Source: Acanthochlamys bracteata
Taxonomy: Eukaryota; Streptophyta; Magnoliopsida; Pandanales; Velloziaceae
Direction of reading: 5' to 3'
Length of the DNA: 64,000 bases
Assembly: GCA_019914995.1 (NCBI GenBank)
Contig: CM034126.1
Location: forward strand, 2,733,001-2,797,000
Made by a program: the position numbers and the translations under genes
Notes under the pieces: model-generated
Told to the model about the DNA's origin: nothing
The model's input: the letters and a program-made list of their open reading frames with translations, nothing else
Database searches by the model: none
In this document: positions 1 to 12,125 of the stretch, piece after piece
Numbering within the stretch: position 1 is the first letter of the stretch
Layout: each line of letters starts with the position of its first letter

Positions 1-945
1 TTAAAGAAGGTGAGTTTGTCATCTTGCTGCTGTATATGGATGATATGTTTATGGCAGGTCCATGCATGGATCGCATCCAATAATTGAAGGCTCAAATGGC
101 TAGTGAATTCAATACCAAGAACTCGGAGCTGACAAACAGAATCCTAAGGATGCAGATATGGCGAGATAGAGACAATAGAGAGATTCGGCTGTCTCAGACT
201 AGTTATCTGAGAAAAGTGTTGAAACGGTTCAACATGTATGATGGTAAGCCGATATCTACCCCACTCTTTATTAGTCTCACACTATTCTCTTTGTTATCCT
301 CTAACCAAGAGTAAGAGAGAATAGGGATGTCTCGGGTACTATATGCATCAGTAGTGGGAAGCCTAATGTATGCCATGATTTGCACGCGACCTGACAATGC
401 ACATACAGTGGGAGTGGTAAGTAGATTCATGGCATGTCCTGGCATTGAGCCTTGGAAGGCGGTGAAAATGATCCTTGGGTAATTGAAAGAAACCTTCAAT
501 GCTGGATTGTGTTACAGAGGATCCGGATTTATTGTCAAAGAATTTGTTGATATATATTATGCAGGTGATTTGGATAGGAGGTTGTTTCCAATGGGAGCAT
601 TGATATGTTCAAAATTCCTACCAAAAGGAACCATGAGGATGCGTTAACTAAGGCGGTAATCCTTGACATTTTTTATTTTGTAGATCTCTGTATGAAACCA
701 CAATGGGGAACAGCATTAGATTTGACCATTGTCACAAAGAAGCCGAAAGAAAATCACTTCAAGATAGCAATGGAATCGGAAGAAGATAGGCAACGGTATG
801 AGGTAAAGAAAGTCAGCTAGCATGCGTGCTAGCCCTGCTCCTCTCAGTCGTACCTATTTTCAGTGTCATCGAATTTTGACACTTACGTATCGGTTTCTTG
901 TTATCCTTGGATTGCAATTTACAAAGTATCTTTAAGTGGAAGATT
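1..945 (+). mobile_element. Ty1/copia retrotransposon remnant, 3' part of the polyprotein region
   Basis: The first bases encode a peptide like the copia reverse-transcriptase active-site segment (LLLYMDDMFMAG, compare YVDDM). Downstream stretches resemble the connection and RNase H region (for example LRMQIWRDRDNREIRLSQTSY and KIPTKRNHEDALTKAV). The window begins inside the element, so its 5' part is not visible. A purine-rich tract (about 934-945) lies just before the LTR, as expected for a polypurine tract. The coding region is clearly broken by several interruptions and looks old. It is a fossil and not an active gene. Confidence 0.85.
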
Positions 946-1527
946 TGTTAGAAATTGTAAAACTACTATGTAAATTAGTGGTTCATTGGAATGCAACAAA
1001 TTAAATGTGCATTCATATTGAAATGCCAAAGATCAAGGAAGACGAATCATCACCCAAAAAGTTGGAAAGCCAACGGTCAAAAATTTTAAAGCATCTCTTG
1101 AAAAATGAAAGAACAAAGGACTTGAACGATTAGTGGGAAGATTAAAGGACAACCGTTTGAAAGTTCAAGAGTCTCGTTGAGGCATTATATATATGAATGA
1201 GAAGTATTTGCTTGGAAGAAAGAATAAGATAAGAAATGAGAAAGGATCATTCTCACATCAAGTGTGAGAGAATATAAATAAAGCATTCTAGTGAGAATTT
1301 CCAGTTAAAGTGTAACACAAGAGTTTGTAATTGCTTTGTTTTAGTGATTTTTTTAAGACTGGTTTGTCTTTTCATGAGATTTTTTTTATTTTTTTCACGT
1401 AAATCTCTTGTCTTTATGATTGTCTTACTCTTATCTCAATTCTCGTATTGCTTAAGCAAGATCCTTGAGTGTGTTTTATATTTCCGCTGCGTCTATCGAC
1501 GACCGAACACACTCACTATTTTCAACA
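946..1527 (+). repeat. Probable copia LTR (3' side of the remnant)
   Basis: It begins TGTTAG directly after the purine-rich tract and ends TTCAACA, so the ends form the short TG...CA inverted repeat usual for copia LTRs, at about 580 bp. AT-rich TATA-like and AATAAA-like sequence lies in the middle (about 1185-1285). The bases just after the end (TTTATCAGAAGCCGG, about 1533-1547) resemble the initiator-tRNA-Met primer binding site normally found after a 5' LTR. Boundaries are by eye; no second LTR is visible for comparison. Confidence 0.6.
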
Positions 1528-2441
1528 TATTCTTTATCAGAAGCCGGAACTTGATCCTTTAGAATATGGATTCTTATGTCACACAGCATGAGGAGCAAAA
1601 GTTTGAACAAATTTGAGCAATACTTGCAGCAAGCAAGATCACATGTCTCACTTTCCACATTCATCTTTCATTGATATTGAACAATACAAGATTTATTCAC
1701 ATACCAAATTCTTTTTGAAAACTTTCCTGCATACCAAAAACAATTTTCTCAATATCAGTACTATTTTTCTCTGAAATTATCTCGCAGAAGTTACTTGACA
1801 GAAGTTATGTCCTAACGCAATTTCAGTAGTACTCAATAAGAGAAAGTAAAAACTATGTTCAATTTATTGTCAAATCATCGTATCCTTTGCTGGTTAGTTT
1901 GTGAGCCAAAACTTGTCATGGAAACACATCAGTAGAAGATGATATTCAAAGAAATGGTTGGGAATTTGTCCATGAACACGAAAGAAAGAGAAAAAAAGAA
2001 ACAACAAATTGTTTGTTTGGTCTTATCAATATTCCGTGATCAAGTTAACAACTCTGGGAGTTGGTTACGACAGAAAGGGAAACGAAAGAAAAAGCAGGAA
2101 TTGAATTTTGTTGCCTAGAATATATCAAGCTAGTTTGCAAGATATCTATATTATTCCATGCCATGTTGTTTGCAAATGTAAAGCAAGACTCTGAATCCAC
2201 GGATGGCCAACAAGAGTTTCCCATGTATAGCAAGCAAAACACATTTCAGTTTTGTTTCAAGTCAAACGGAAAAGACTTTGTGTACGCCATGTCTGCTATT
2301 GCTTAGGCAGGCCTTTGTTCATCTTCTTGAACTTCACGCCCTTTGCAAGATTCATGTACCCATCATTTGTCAATCACCTCAATCTGAAACCAAACAGAAA
2401 ACCCAAAAAAAAAGTTTCTTTTTTTCTTCTGACAAATTACG

Positions 2442-2498
2442 TTACATTACATGCTTCTTCAACTTCAACTTTACATTACATGCTTCTTCAACTTCAAC
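2442..2498. repeat. Short tandem duplication (28-bp unit, two copies)
   Basis: Copies at 2442-2469 and 2471-2498 are identical; the unit begins TTACATTACATGCTTCTTCA. It lies in non-coding sequence. Confidence 0.9.
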
Positions 2499-3182
2499 CC
2501 TTCCTTTTTGAAAACAAATTTTCAAAATTCAAGTCTTCAACTTTCACACAATGGGTTACTTCTGAGTTCAAAAGTAGACTGTTTCATTTTTTCATGTTGA
2601 CAGAGAAAGAAAGAGTACTCGTTGTAACAGATTTAACAGATAGATAGAGTGGACATTGATTATAAGAAGTCAAAATAACAAAACTTCATTACTAATTAAA
2701 TCTTTCAGCTTTTTCCCTGAAAAGCTAAGCAGGATGATTATGTTTCCACATAGAAGAAGAGAGGAGTGAAACTTAAGAACAACTAAAAGCTGTGACTTTC
2801 TACTTGAGATAAAAATGTTTTGTTTTCCATGACCAATGGATCGATGGATGGATTGATTGATGGATATGATGATTTGACAGATGTGATCTACGCCTTGCTT
2901 GCAAAGCCTGACGCTTGAAAATGTTATTCCAGGATTGATGGAAAAATGTTCAGTTTGAAGTAATCCATTTAAGCTAATAAGCTTCTTCCATTATCACTCA
3001 ATTTCTTTCTATTTTGAAGCATTTTATTGAGATAAAAAAATTCAATGACAGCTGACTTGAAGACACAAACCCTAACCCTATCTAGGGCTTATGTACCTCT
3101 TCGGTGTTCAAATGACCATTCCCACGAGCAACAAGGAGACACTACATGTGCCTGTCATTGTAACTACAACTTCTCTCCACAC

Positions 3183-3211
<29 letters not shown>
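3183..3211 (+). repeat. Poly(A) tract, 29 A
   Basis: This is an uninterrupted run of A. No retroposed gene body or target duplication is visible beside it, so it may be a simple repeat. Confidence 0.9.
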
Positions 3212-3215
<4 letters not shown>

Positions 3216-4659
3216 CCGCATTAACAATCTAAGAAGGCGTTTCTGTTGATAGATTCATTACTGGCAGATGAGAACAAAATGTTACAGAAATAAACTTGAA
3301 CTGGTTACACTAAGAACAATATGATGATGATGAGGATAAAGGTGCAATCTGGGAGTTGCAGTGCTGATTCCTTGAACTGCTGTGAAATAATACCTAGAGG
3401 GTGAAGAGATGGAGACTGCATTGTTTAGAAGATCAAACTTAGGAACCTTATTAAGAAAGTTGGTTTATATATAGCAAACGAAACTTTTGGGAAATTTTAG
3501 AGGAAAAGAGAACACGACATGACCATAACATTTGTAATGCTAAAGATTTAATGAGAGCAAATAATATTCATAATGTTATATTCATGATATTGTGCTGGCA
3601 AGTGAACAATATTTCACTGGTGAAATTCAAGAGCCGGCTGCAATCAAGCTAGATAAAGAAACTAACTTGAAGGCAAGAGATAGTGATCATGACAAATAGC
3701 TCAACATCAAATCTGTTTCGGAAAAGAAAAGGACTTAACTATATACGTTTAAAGTGAGAGATTAATTAATGAGGAAAGAAAGAAGCCTAGTTTTTTTAGC
3801 ATTGTAAAAAACTAACTCCCATAGAAAGCTAATATCTAGAGTGAAGAAGATCTAAGATTGATGTTGGAAACTTTGAGAAGGAAACAACATTGTATTTTAT
3901 ACATAAAAGGCACACTTTTCACCAAACAAAAACATCATTAAAAACTTTAAAGCATCGAGATAGATGAAGGTGAAGCACCAAAAGTAAGCTTGTTAGATCA
4001 GCACTTTTTGTGCTTCCAAATTATAGAACAAAAGTTCCACACTCTTCAAAAATTAAACACAGATTTCCATATACATAAGAAGAACAAACGTACTGAACTT
4101 TTAAAGGATTCTGATGATTTTAAGAGAAAATCGAAAGGAACTTTTTTAAAAGGAGTCCATTTTTATATTTAGTTAGCATCTCCTGCACTATAGAAGTTTA
4201 AAAACGCCCATAAAGCAAAAGAAATGTTGATAAAAATATGAATCAAGTAATCTAATCTTTCACAGAAAAAAAGAAAAGAAAGAGAGAACATCTTGTAAAC
4301 TCAGATCATGCATGAAACAAAGCAAAAACCAAACAACTACTTCTTTCATTCAATGATACATTTAAAGTCAAGAAAATCTCCATAATTAGAAAAAAGATAA
4401 GTCAACCAGATTCATGATTACTCCAATCTGCAGGAAACTCAGAAAAAAAAGGCTGCGAGAAAACTGCAGAAAGTGTTCACAAGCAACAAAAAAAGAGAGT
4501 TTCTTTTAGGTTTTTTTCTATTTACCTTACAAAACCTGAAATGACGAAAGAAAAAAGTGAAGCGCGTAGTTTAACTCGCCTGCTGTCGTAGTAGCGAAAG
4601 AGCTATCTGAAACTAGGGTGACCAAAACTTGGAGAACAGGTAGATCAATGGAAGCTATG

Positions 4660-4790
4660 ATTGGGGGGAATGAAGCCTGGTCCGAGATGTCACTAGTCCA
4701 TTGATCATGACTCTCATGGTGATGGTGATTATGAGTTTCCATGCGCAAGCATTCTGGAAAGCCTCGAGCCAGACAACATTCCCCTCAAAG
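4660..4790 (-). ncRNA. MIR166: MIR166 microRNA precursor
   Basis: On the minus strand, bases 4685-4665 match mature miR166-3p exactly as I know it (21 nt, begins TCGGACCAGG, ends CATTCCCC). Bases 4782-4762 match the star strand (begins GGAATGTTGTC, ends GGCTCGAGG). The star arm comes first and the mature arm second, separated by about 76 nt, as in plant MIR165/166 hairpins, and the arms are complementary. miR166 directs cleavage of class III HD-ZIP mRNAs (PHB, PHV, REV and relatives), which sets leaf polarity, meristem and vascular pattern. Upstream (4800-5200) is CT-rich leader-like sequence, with a weak TATA-like CTATAT at 4923-4918. The neighbouring SAUR and CRK genes repeat the Arabidopsis MIR166A-SAUR32-CRK3 order. 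The short open frame over the hairpin (4527-4748) is a shadow. Confidence 0.96.
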
Positions 4791-5970
4791 AAAAAGCTCC
4801 CCCTCTTTCTCTCTCATTCATTCTCTCTCTCTTTCTTTTGTAAAATGTATTTCTGAGTGGAGCTAACTAGTGTATGGCCGGCTGGTTTCAAGGGGGGAGG
4901 GGAAGGAAGGGGGTTGGATATAGAGATAGGGGCTTTGGAGTGAGAGAGAGTTGAAAGGTTGGTGATGATGAATGAAATCATTACGTTTTTTAGAGGGGAG
5001 GTCAGAAGAAATAATAAGAAAGAAAAGAAAAACAAACAATCAATGGCGCTCTGGAAACAAGTGCATGAAAGAGAAAAACAAATGGCAAAGGACAAAAACA
5101 CGTTGGTCCTACTTCTAACAACAACAGCTGGGTATCACCACCCATCAGGGCTCCTCCTCTCTCTCGCTCTCTCTCGCTCAACTCATTTTCTTCACCTTGG
5201 AAATTCATACCTTCCATCTCAGCTGTTGGTTTCTATATCAACGGTTGAGATTTATCAGACGGGCTACCATCCCGGAAAGTAAAAACCCTAGCTAGGTAAC
5301 GCGAGAGAGATACCGGCAGTTATTGTGTTGTAGAGTGGAGTAGTTGAGTTTTAATGCGCGTCCCGATAACGGAAAAACTCCAACCACCGTCCATACCAAA
5401 GCTTTTACTTTAATTTAATTTAAAACAAAAAAGGTTTCGTTCGTGTTTGGACATTATTGTTTGGTCTCTTCTTTATGTTGGCATCACACTTGTTTAAGGA
5501 ATTATTTTTCTTGCTAATGCTAACGGGCTGAAAGATACTGCGTTCATGGGTGTGAGTGTCGCTTATTATTCTTTTCTAGTAAAAGGTGAGCCGCGGTAGC
5601 TGGTTCAAGTCACGTCGTTGTTTATGGGATGCATGGAGGATGATGACCTCGTCGGAGATTACCATGTTTGACTTGGAGCTCATGATTCATAAATCATGAT
5701 AGTGTTGAATTCTTGATCCTCTAATCATTGACAACTGGTTTCCTCCAACCAAGATGATAAACATTTTTGCTTACATCTATAAAAAATTTATGAATCATCA
5801 AATTTTAGTCTATAAGCTTTCTGTGCAGTCTATTTGGAAACACTCCGACTGAATGAAGGCTCAATTCTGGAAGGAGTATCTGGCCGGTATCAGATCCTAT
5901 AGTAGTAATGCAGCACACCGACTTGAAGCCATTTTATACAATTTCTTGCATTTGAGAAACACTCCCTAAA

Positions 5971-6050
5971 TTTCCCCCCATACATAGATATATATGAACA
6001 GTCTTCTATATTTCCCTCCATACATAGATATATATGAACAGTCTTCTATA
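5971..6050. repeat. 40-bp tandem duplication, two copies
   Basis: Copies at 5971-6010 and 6011-6050 differ at one base near their start. The unit includes CATACATAGATATATATGAA. The near identity suggests a recent duplication. Confidence 0.95.
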
Positions 6051-6074
6051 TTGAAATTGAGTTGTTTAATTTAG

Positions 6075-6323
6075 GGCGTGTTTATCTTGGGATTGAAGTG
6101 AGTTTTTTTGAAACTCACTTCACCCAAATTAAAAAATCAAATAAAAAATAAAAAATATTTAATAAAAAATAAAATTATATATTATAGAATATTTATAGTA
6201 AGTTTTAAAAATAATTTTTTTAAAAAATTTTATTAATAAAATAATTTTATTTTGATTTTTGACTGTATTTTATATTGAAAGTGAGTTTAAAAAAAATAAA
6301 TTTGGGGTGTCAGTAAACACGCC
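6075..6323. mobile_element. MITE-like element with inverted ends (GGCGTGTTTA)
   Basis: It begins GGCGTGTTTA and ends TAAACACGCC, an exact 10-bp inverted repeat around about 230 bp of very AT-rich sequence with no coding capacity. A second inverted pair lies just inside (AAGTGAGTTT / AAACTCACTT at the left end). Size and form fit a non-autonomous DNA transposon. I could not fix a target-site duplication, so the superfamily is open. Confidence 0.65.
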
Positions 6324-7620
6324 GTAAGAGAAGAGAAGGGAACGGATATGAAAATCAAAATTGCAACTTTGGCAGTGTCACGTTCCTCCGGCGACGATGC
6401 CGAGAACGTCGACACACCGACAAACAAGTGTCAGGTCACATCCATCCAATTTCTCTTCCAATAACCACTACTATACGGACTCACTTTTTATCACTCTTTA
6501 ATTTGACCAGCTCTTGTGACCTTTGCTGTGGAAAGTAACGGTGTATTTATATTGAGATAAAAAATTTTTTAAGTTAAATTAAAAATTAAAAATACTTTTA
6601 AAATATTTTTATATTAATTTTATATTAAAATAAATTTTGTAAAATATTAATAGAAAAATTTATTTTAATTTTTTTATTTTATATTAAAAATAAGTTTGAA
6701 AAAGACAAAAATTTGAAGGTAGATAAATGCCTCTAAACCTCTTTTTTGTTGCCAGTTTCACATTAATAAGATATTATTCACGAACAATGGTGTCAGCTTT
6801 TAATTAAAACACTTTGTAGTCTTACAATATAATCGGCATACGTATGTACTACTGAGATGTGAAATAGATGTCAACCTGAAACCTGTGAAAATAAAAGATT
6901 GATGAATGATTCCAGTGTTTAATGATGATGATGTGTTTGTGAGTCGTTGAGAATTACAAATGGTGTGCCACAACTTCAGTACCATATATATTAATCATGT
7001 AGTTTTTGGGTGTATTCCTGGATAAGCATATTCTGCTTTGTTTATCTTTTTGCCATGTAAGACATAAATGTAAGAGCTAACGTTTGTGATTTAAAGTGCG
7101 ATGTTGAATTTAAAATCATTAAAAAATTTTGCTTTTGATAAATTAAGTTTGTAATTTAGTGTTTAATGGTAATTTTAAATCATCGTTTAGTGTCTCAAAA
7201 TAAAAAGAAAAGTATTTTTGAAATAATTTTTTTTTTAAAAGTTGAAATTATATCATCTTCAAAAACAACCCTAAATTATTCCTTTCAAAATTAATTCTTA
7301 AAGCGCAGTAACAAGGGGAGCTTCGTGGTATTTTTGGATACAAAATTATAAATACAAATAAATAGACTTTGTAGGAATGTAGTGCTAACATGTATTTATT
7401 TAAGAGTCACTTAAAGGTTTATGTGTTTCAGTGTTTAGCTTCAGCGTAGTACAGAGACATTTATGAACGCAGTGCACCAATATATAAGTGAAATTAGTAT
7501 GGCACTTGACCACATTAGTTCAATTTAGCCAGTTATTAGCACTACCACTGTAGCAACTTAGTTCCGCATGCTACAGAACACTTAAATGGTAAGATGGAGG
7601 AGTTGTTGGTGGATATTTAG

Positions 7621-7902
7621 GGCGTGTTTTAAATATTCGTAAACGTAAAAAATAAATAATAGAATTTTTTAAAAATAAAGTGAAAGTAAAGTTTAATATT
7701 TATATTTTAATAGATTTTAAAAGTGTGTTAAAATTTAAAATATATAGTTGTATTAGAAAATATGTAAATAAAAAAATTAGAATTGAGGTTCCGTATGTGG
7801 AAATAGAGTTCTGAATTTTTTGTGTAATTGAAACATATGAACTATTTGGAATTCAAAATCTGACAAAAAAAAGTAAAGTTACGGATATTTGAAACACACA
7901 CT
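7621..7902. mobile_element. MITE-like element with imperfect inverted ends
   Basis: The left end GGCGTGTTTTAAATATTCGT pairs with the right end, whose reverse complement reads GTGTGTTTCAAATATCCGTA. The interior is AT-rich and non-coding. The left tip is close to that of the element at 6075, so the two are probably related. Confidence 0.6.
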
Positions 7903-8360
7903 TATTAAATAAAGTTTTTTAGAATAAAAATTATTTTTATTTATTTATCTAGAAAATTGAATAAAATAAATAATAATAAGTAGAATTATTTTATATTTTC
8001 TAAAATTTTAAATAAATTTATAAAATATTATATAAAATATTTAAAAATTAAAGTATGTTTGTAAAATAAAACGTAGAAGAAAAATTCTTCAAACAAAACC
8101 GGAGTCCATTACCAAAGCTGTCAATTCTATTTTATTATTTTAGTTTATTTTATTATTTTATTTTATAATAAAACTATTACATTGTTTAAAAAATAAAAAT
8201 TAATTAAATAATATATTCAATATATATTTTAATTTTTTATATAATAACAATTAAACTTATTTTATGAGAATTATCAAAATAAATTATTTTTAAAAAAAAT
8301 TATTAAGCAATTTCTGTCGACCCCAAAAGAGTTATTGGACACACACTGGCAGTTTTAAGA

Positions 8361-8612
8361 ATGCGTTTGGAATTACATTCCAAACGTTATTTTTTAATTT
8401 TTTTTAATTATATATTTTTTAATACATATTTTATAAGTATTTATAAAATTTGTTTAAAATTTTAAAATATATAAAAAAATTCTACATAATGAGATCTTTT
8501 TATTACATATTTTTATTATTTTTTTAAAAATAAAAAAATAAAACTTATTTTTAAAATAAAAAAATATTTTTTTTTAAAAAAACTTTATTTTATAAGTAAT
8601 TTCAAATCCATC
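8361..8612. mobile_element. MITE-like element (ATGCGTTTGGAATTAC end)
   Basis: The left end ATGCGTTTGGAATTAC matches the reverse complement of the right end (GGATGGATTTGAAATTACT) imperfectly. The interior has the A/T-run pattern found in several other copies in the window (11888-12125, 15290-15535, 24860-25102, 63585-63810). Confidence 0.6.
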
Positions 8613-11126
8613 CTAAGTCTCTTGTGCAAATTCATTAAATTTCTTGTTACTCCGAGTTGTTCTGTTTTCTAAAAACCAGTAAGTTGCAGTTAGGGACATA
8701 TTCATTTATGGTAAACTTTTAAAAAAATATTTCTTGATAATTACTCGCTAATGAAATGGCGATTAAACTCTTCGCCACAGTTCAAGGCTTCCAGCAGGCA
8801 ATAGCAAATCATGGCCTCAATCATATACGAGTGAGAATAAAGAAAGCCTACAGTATCATGTAACACTCTTTATCACACCACGAGTAATTCCATGCATTCT
8901 ATGAAAAGATTCAAATTAGAACCACTGCATCGATCTACAAGAATCTGCAAAGCTATATATATAAATAGCCAGCTACATTTATAGCAGTAGTAGTAAAGGC
9001 TAAAGCTAAGAAGAAGCACAAGCGTGCGGGAAGAAGGCCGGCGTAGCCCTGTACTCATTCTGTAATAATGCAACAAGTAATCAATGAATTCAAATTATAT
9101 TCAATTGAAACGAATTGACTACAACTTTCATCATCAAATCCCCAGAAAACGGAGAAGAAGAGGGAAGAAAACACAAAAAGAAATTGTCATTTAAAATTTG
9201 ACAACAGAGCCGAAAAAACCTTCGCAACACGGCGTGCCAAACATGCTGACACATTTCGCGTTCTACTTCAATTCTTCTCTCTATAGTCCCTCTCCCATTG
9301 TTTTCCTCAATGCGTGCTCAGTAAGTCTGGTTCTGTTAATTAAAGTTTGATCCACGATCGAGGTTATAAATAACTATTGCAATTTCTCTCATTCGATCGC
9401 AACTAGCTGCAGCTACTGATGAACTGCAACAGCTATCTTAGCTAGCTAGCTAGAACAGGAATGAATAGTTGGGCTTTGTGATGTCTTGTGTATTATCTAC
9501 TACAGTACTACAGAGTATTGTAGGCAAGCTTGTTCAAGTGAACCGAGTTGAACAACTCTCGCTCGGCTTTTCTGGGAAGATGACAAATTGCCATTAATGT
9601 AAAGGCAACAGATTCCCAGAAAGAGAAAGTAAATATATAGAGAAATAAAAGAACAGCGGTGGTTCTGGGATTCCGGAAACTGAAAAGATAACAACAGGGA
9701 GACAGCTTGTCCTCTTCAAGTTTACTCGCTCTTGTTTTACTTTTGTATGAAACAAAAAAATTTAAAAATTGGAATGCATATATGAATTGAATTAAGTGTG
9801 TGATGAAGGTTTTGGCGAATTGTTGAGGAAAAAGAATTGCCGGGGAGGTCCGGGGATGATGCCGTACGTACTGTGTTCTTCATTTTCAATCGATATCGCT
9901 CGCTGAAACTGTCTGCAAGGAGAAAGAAAGAAAAGAGACGGATTCGAGTAGTAATTGGTGATTGTTTCTTTACAGGACATGGAATACACGGGTTGTAATG
10001 CTACTACTACATGAATCAGGTAACCTAAGCTATGTTCTAGAAGTAGGAGTAAAGTAGGTCATTCTATTACTTATTTTAGGTGATTTTTTATAGTATTTAT
10101 AAAAAAAAATTTTAAATGTGCTTGAATTTTTTGACTTAAAAATTATATATATAAGATTTTATGATATATAATTTTTTTATATTTTTTAAATTATAATAAT
10201 TTATTAAAAATATAAAATATATTTAGAATGATAAATACTTCGAAGGTAATCCTAAACGTCGCCCAGGAACTTCTACTTGGTTTGTTCGACTAGAGAAGAG
10301 ACTAACATCTACATAGGCCTGGAAAGATTTTACCAGCATTTTAGAGTACAAATTTACTTTGGTTGGACTAGGGCCTTGAACGTAAGTGTATTGGGCATAC
10401 CGGAGCCAATTTTTGGGCCGTTTTGAGCTAAATGGGCCAACCACACTTACTGTTGCAAACGCTACTCCCACAAATTAACGGCCATGCACTCGCAGCATAG
10501 GATCAGCATTGCATTGTTGGCCTAATCCGCAATTGAGTAAATGCAAGGATAGCCTCTATGAAGCACCCAACCATGCCTGACGTTGCTCAGGCGCAGGATT
10601 AGATTACATGGACACTGTATTCTGCTATCACTAGCATCCGTTTAGAGCCGAGGACCAAACCCTATCCCGGCCAACTGCTCAGATGACATCCTGGACATCT
10701 TCCCGACGACTGGAATATGAACACAGTACATGTCGAGATTCACCGTGTATCAAGATTGTAATTTAAAACTAAAGCTGATAGTAAAAAATTAATTTTTTCT
10801 TTGAGATAGTTGAATTGGTGATAATAAATGAGACCTTTTCATTATTTCTTACAATATGGTATAACAAGGAAAAACACTAATTTTATTTCAAGAGGAAACG
10901 AAGATCGTAAAAGACAACAAATTAGCCAGGGATTAAATAATTTCCTGAAACTAATCATTCATAACATAACTTCCTTTTCTGCAGCTTGGTGTTTAATTTA
11001 GGAACCAAAAGAAGAACAATGTAGAAATAAAGAATCAAATTTACCTAATAACAAGAGCAGACTTAGAAATCAAGATAATGTGCATATCATAAACATAGAT
11101 AAATTTCGCTATGATATGCAACATTA

Positions 11127-11555
11127 TCACATGTCAAGCCCTAAACAACATGCAATAAGAAGTGGTTGATGAAGACGACTCTGGTGATAACGACTACTAT
11201 AATGGCGAAGATTGTAGCAACCGAAGAGGGTGATTTTGCAATCTCGATCAATTTTATTTAAAACTCGACAGAATTCTTCGACGGTGCAGGGAAGAGCAAT
11301 TACACCTTTCTGTTCGAACCCGTACACTTCTTCTGCTGCTTTCAAAATGCCCTCGAATAAAGGATAGTTTATGTACTCCACAGGTATGAAAAACTTCGTC
11401 TGTTCTTCTCCATCGATCCCAACCTTCACTGGCATGTATCCCTTCGGTGCCACCAACGTCGACGTTGCTTCCGAAGGTTTCTTCTCGTTGCTTAACCGAA
11501 ACGTAAAGATGTTGCACCAGCGAATCTTCTCGCTGCAAATGCTACTAGTTTTCAT
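11127..11555 (-). CDS. SAUR family auxin-responsive protein (copy 1)
   Basis: This is an intronless 142-residue frame with a full SAUR core: APKGYMPVKVG at about residue 37, FFIPVEYINYPLFEGIL at about 55, AAEEVYGFEQKG at about 73, and IALPCTVEEFCRVL after it. SAUR proteins are small, short-lived growth regulators; well-studied members inhibit PP2C.D phosphatases and so activate plasma-membrane H+-ATPases, promoting cell expansion. The start is the first ATG about 70 bases below a good TATA box (TATAAATA). It is the downstream member of a tandem trio on the minus strand. The basic N-terminus and the tail beyond the core are divergent, so I do not assign a subclade. Confidence 0.93.
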   Translation of the reverse strand: MKTSSICSEKIRWCNIFTFRLSNEKKPSEATSTLVAPKGYMPVKVGIDGEEQTKFFIPVEYINYPLFEGILKAAEEVYGFEQKGVIALPCTVEEFCRVLNKIDRDCKITLFGCYNLRHYSSRYHQSRLHQPLLIACCLGLDM

Positions 11556-11623
11556 CTATGTTGTAGAAGTTGATTGTTGATAGAGAAGAAATAAGAGAAG
11601 AGAAGCAGGTGATTGTGCGCTGG

Positions 11624-11631
11624 TATTTATA
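11624..11631 (-). promoter_or_regulatory. TATA box of SAUR copy 1
   Basis: TATAAATA on the minus strand lies about 70 bases upstream of the ATG at 11555, a normal spacing for a short SAUR leader. Confidence 0.6.
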
Positions 11632-11887
11632 ACAGTATATGGTGTTCTTGCTCGTGCATGGTTTCCTTGTTTTAATAGGAGTCTGAATCATTACGCAAGT
11701 AGAAAAGAAGGAGAGCTCGAGTCCTATTCAGAGTGAAGTTTGCACAGGTAACATTAACTATATATACATCTTTTTGATATATTGATAATTGTTATATCAA
11801 TGCTCAAGATATGATATTTGATATTTTATTTTCTTATAGGAGTTTTGGAAAAATTCGAGATTGGGAGATTGAGATAAGAGTGAACCA

Positions 11888-12125
11888 CGGCGTTTGGCTA
11901 AAGTTTCCAGAAAATCAATAACTTTAATTTTTTAATTCATATTTTTAAATATTTTTTTATAAATATTTAAAAAATTTATTTAAAATTTAATATAGAAAAG
12001 TTCTATATAGGAAGATTTTTTTATTACTTATTTATTATTTTATTTTTAGATAAAAAGTAGAACTTATTTTTTAAAAAATAAAAATATTTTTTATTTTAGA
12101 AAAGTTTTATTTTAAAAATATAATA
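11888..12125. mobile_element. Probable degenerate MITE-like copy
   Basis: It starts GGCGTTTGGCTAAAG and carries the same order of A/T runs as the elements at 8361 and 24860. The right end is poorly defined. The call rests on shared interior and left tip only. Confidence 0.4.

Larger units (their letters stand above)
1528..4650. other. Intergenic stretch, probably partly the 3' side of the MIR166 transcript
   Basis: I see no convincing protein gene. Open frames around 2045-2647 and 3990-4172 have no recognisable domain or splice partner. It holds a 28-bp tandem duplication (2442-2498), a 29-base A tract (3183-3211) and a short telomere-like motif (AAACCCTAACCC, about 3067). The primary MIR166 transcript probably extends into this region on the minus strand, but its end cannot be seen. 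Confidence 0.4.
4800..11100. other. Long AT-rich intergenic region with MITE-like repeats
   Basis: It includes the CT-rich presumed promoter and leader of MIR166 (4800-5300) and the distal promoter. From about 5340 onward there is no recognisable gene on either strand. It contains a 40-bp tandem duplication (5971-6050) and at least three AT-rich elements with inverted ends (6075-6323, 7621-7902, 8361-8612). A less AT-rich block at about 10380-10740 has no coding pattern I can identify. Open frames at 6800-6985, 8873-9076, 9500-9694, 9792-9989 and 10223-10471 lack any domain. Confidence 0.5.

Noticed and set aside
2045-2647. Cluster of overlapping frames near 2.3 kb
   Set aside because: Frames on both strands overlap, contain a tandem repeat, and match no family I know.
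4527-4748. 73-residue minus-strand frame over the MIR166 hairpin
   Set aside because: It starts in the hairpin loop and covers the mature arm; the base-pairing constraint explains the sequence. Peptides from pri-miRNAs are normally upstream of the hairpin.
4814-5217. Minus-strand frames upstream of MIR166 as candidate pri-miRNA peptides
   Set aside because: The region is CT-rich low complexity and the frames look like chance Phe/Leu/Ser-rich reads; nothing shows translation.
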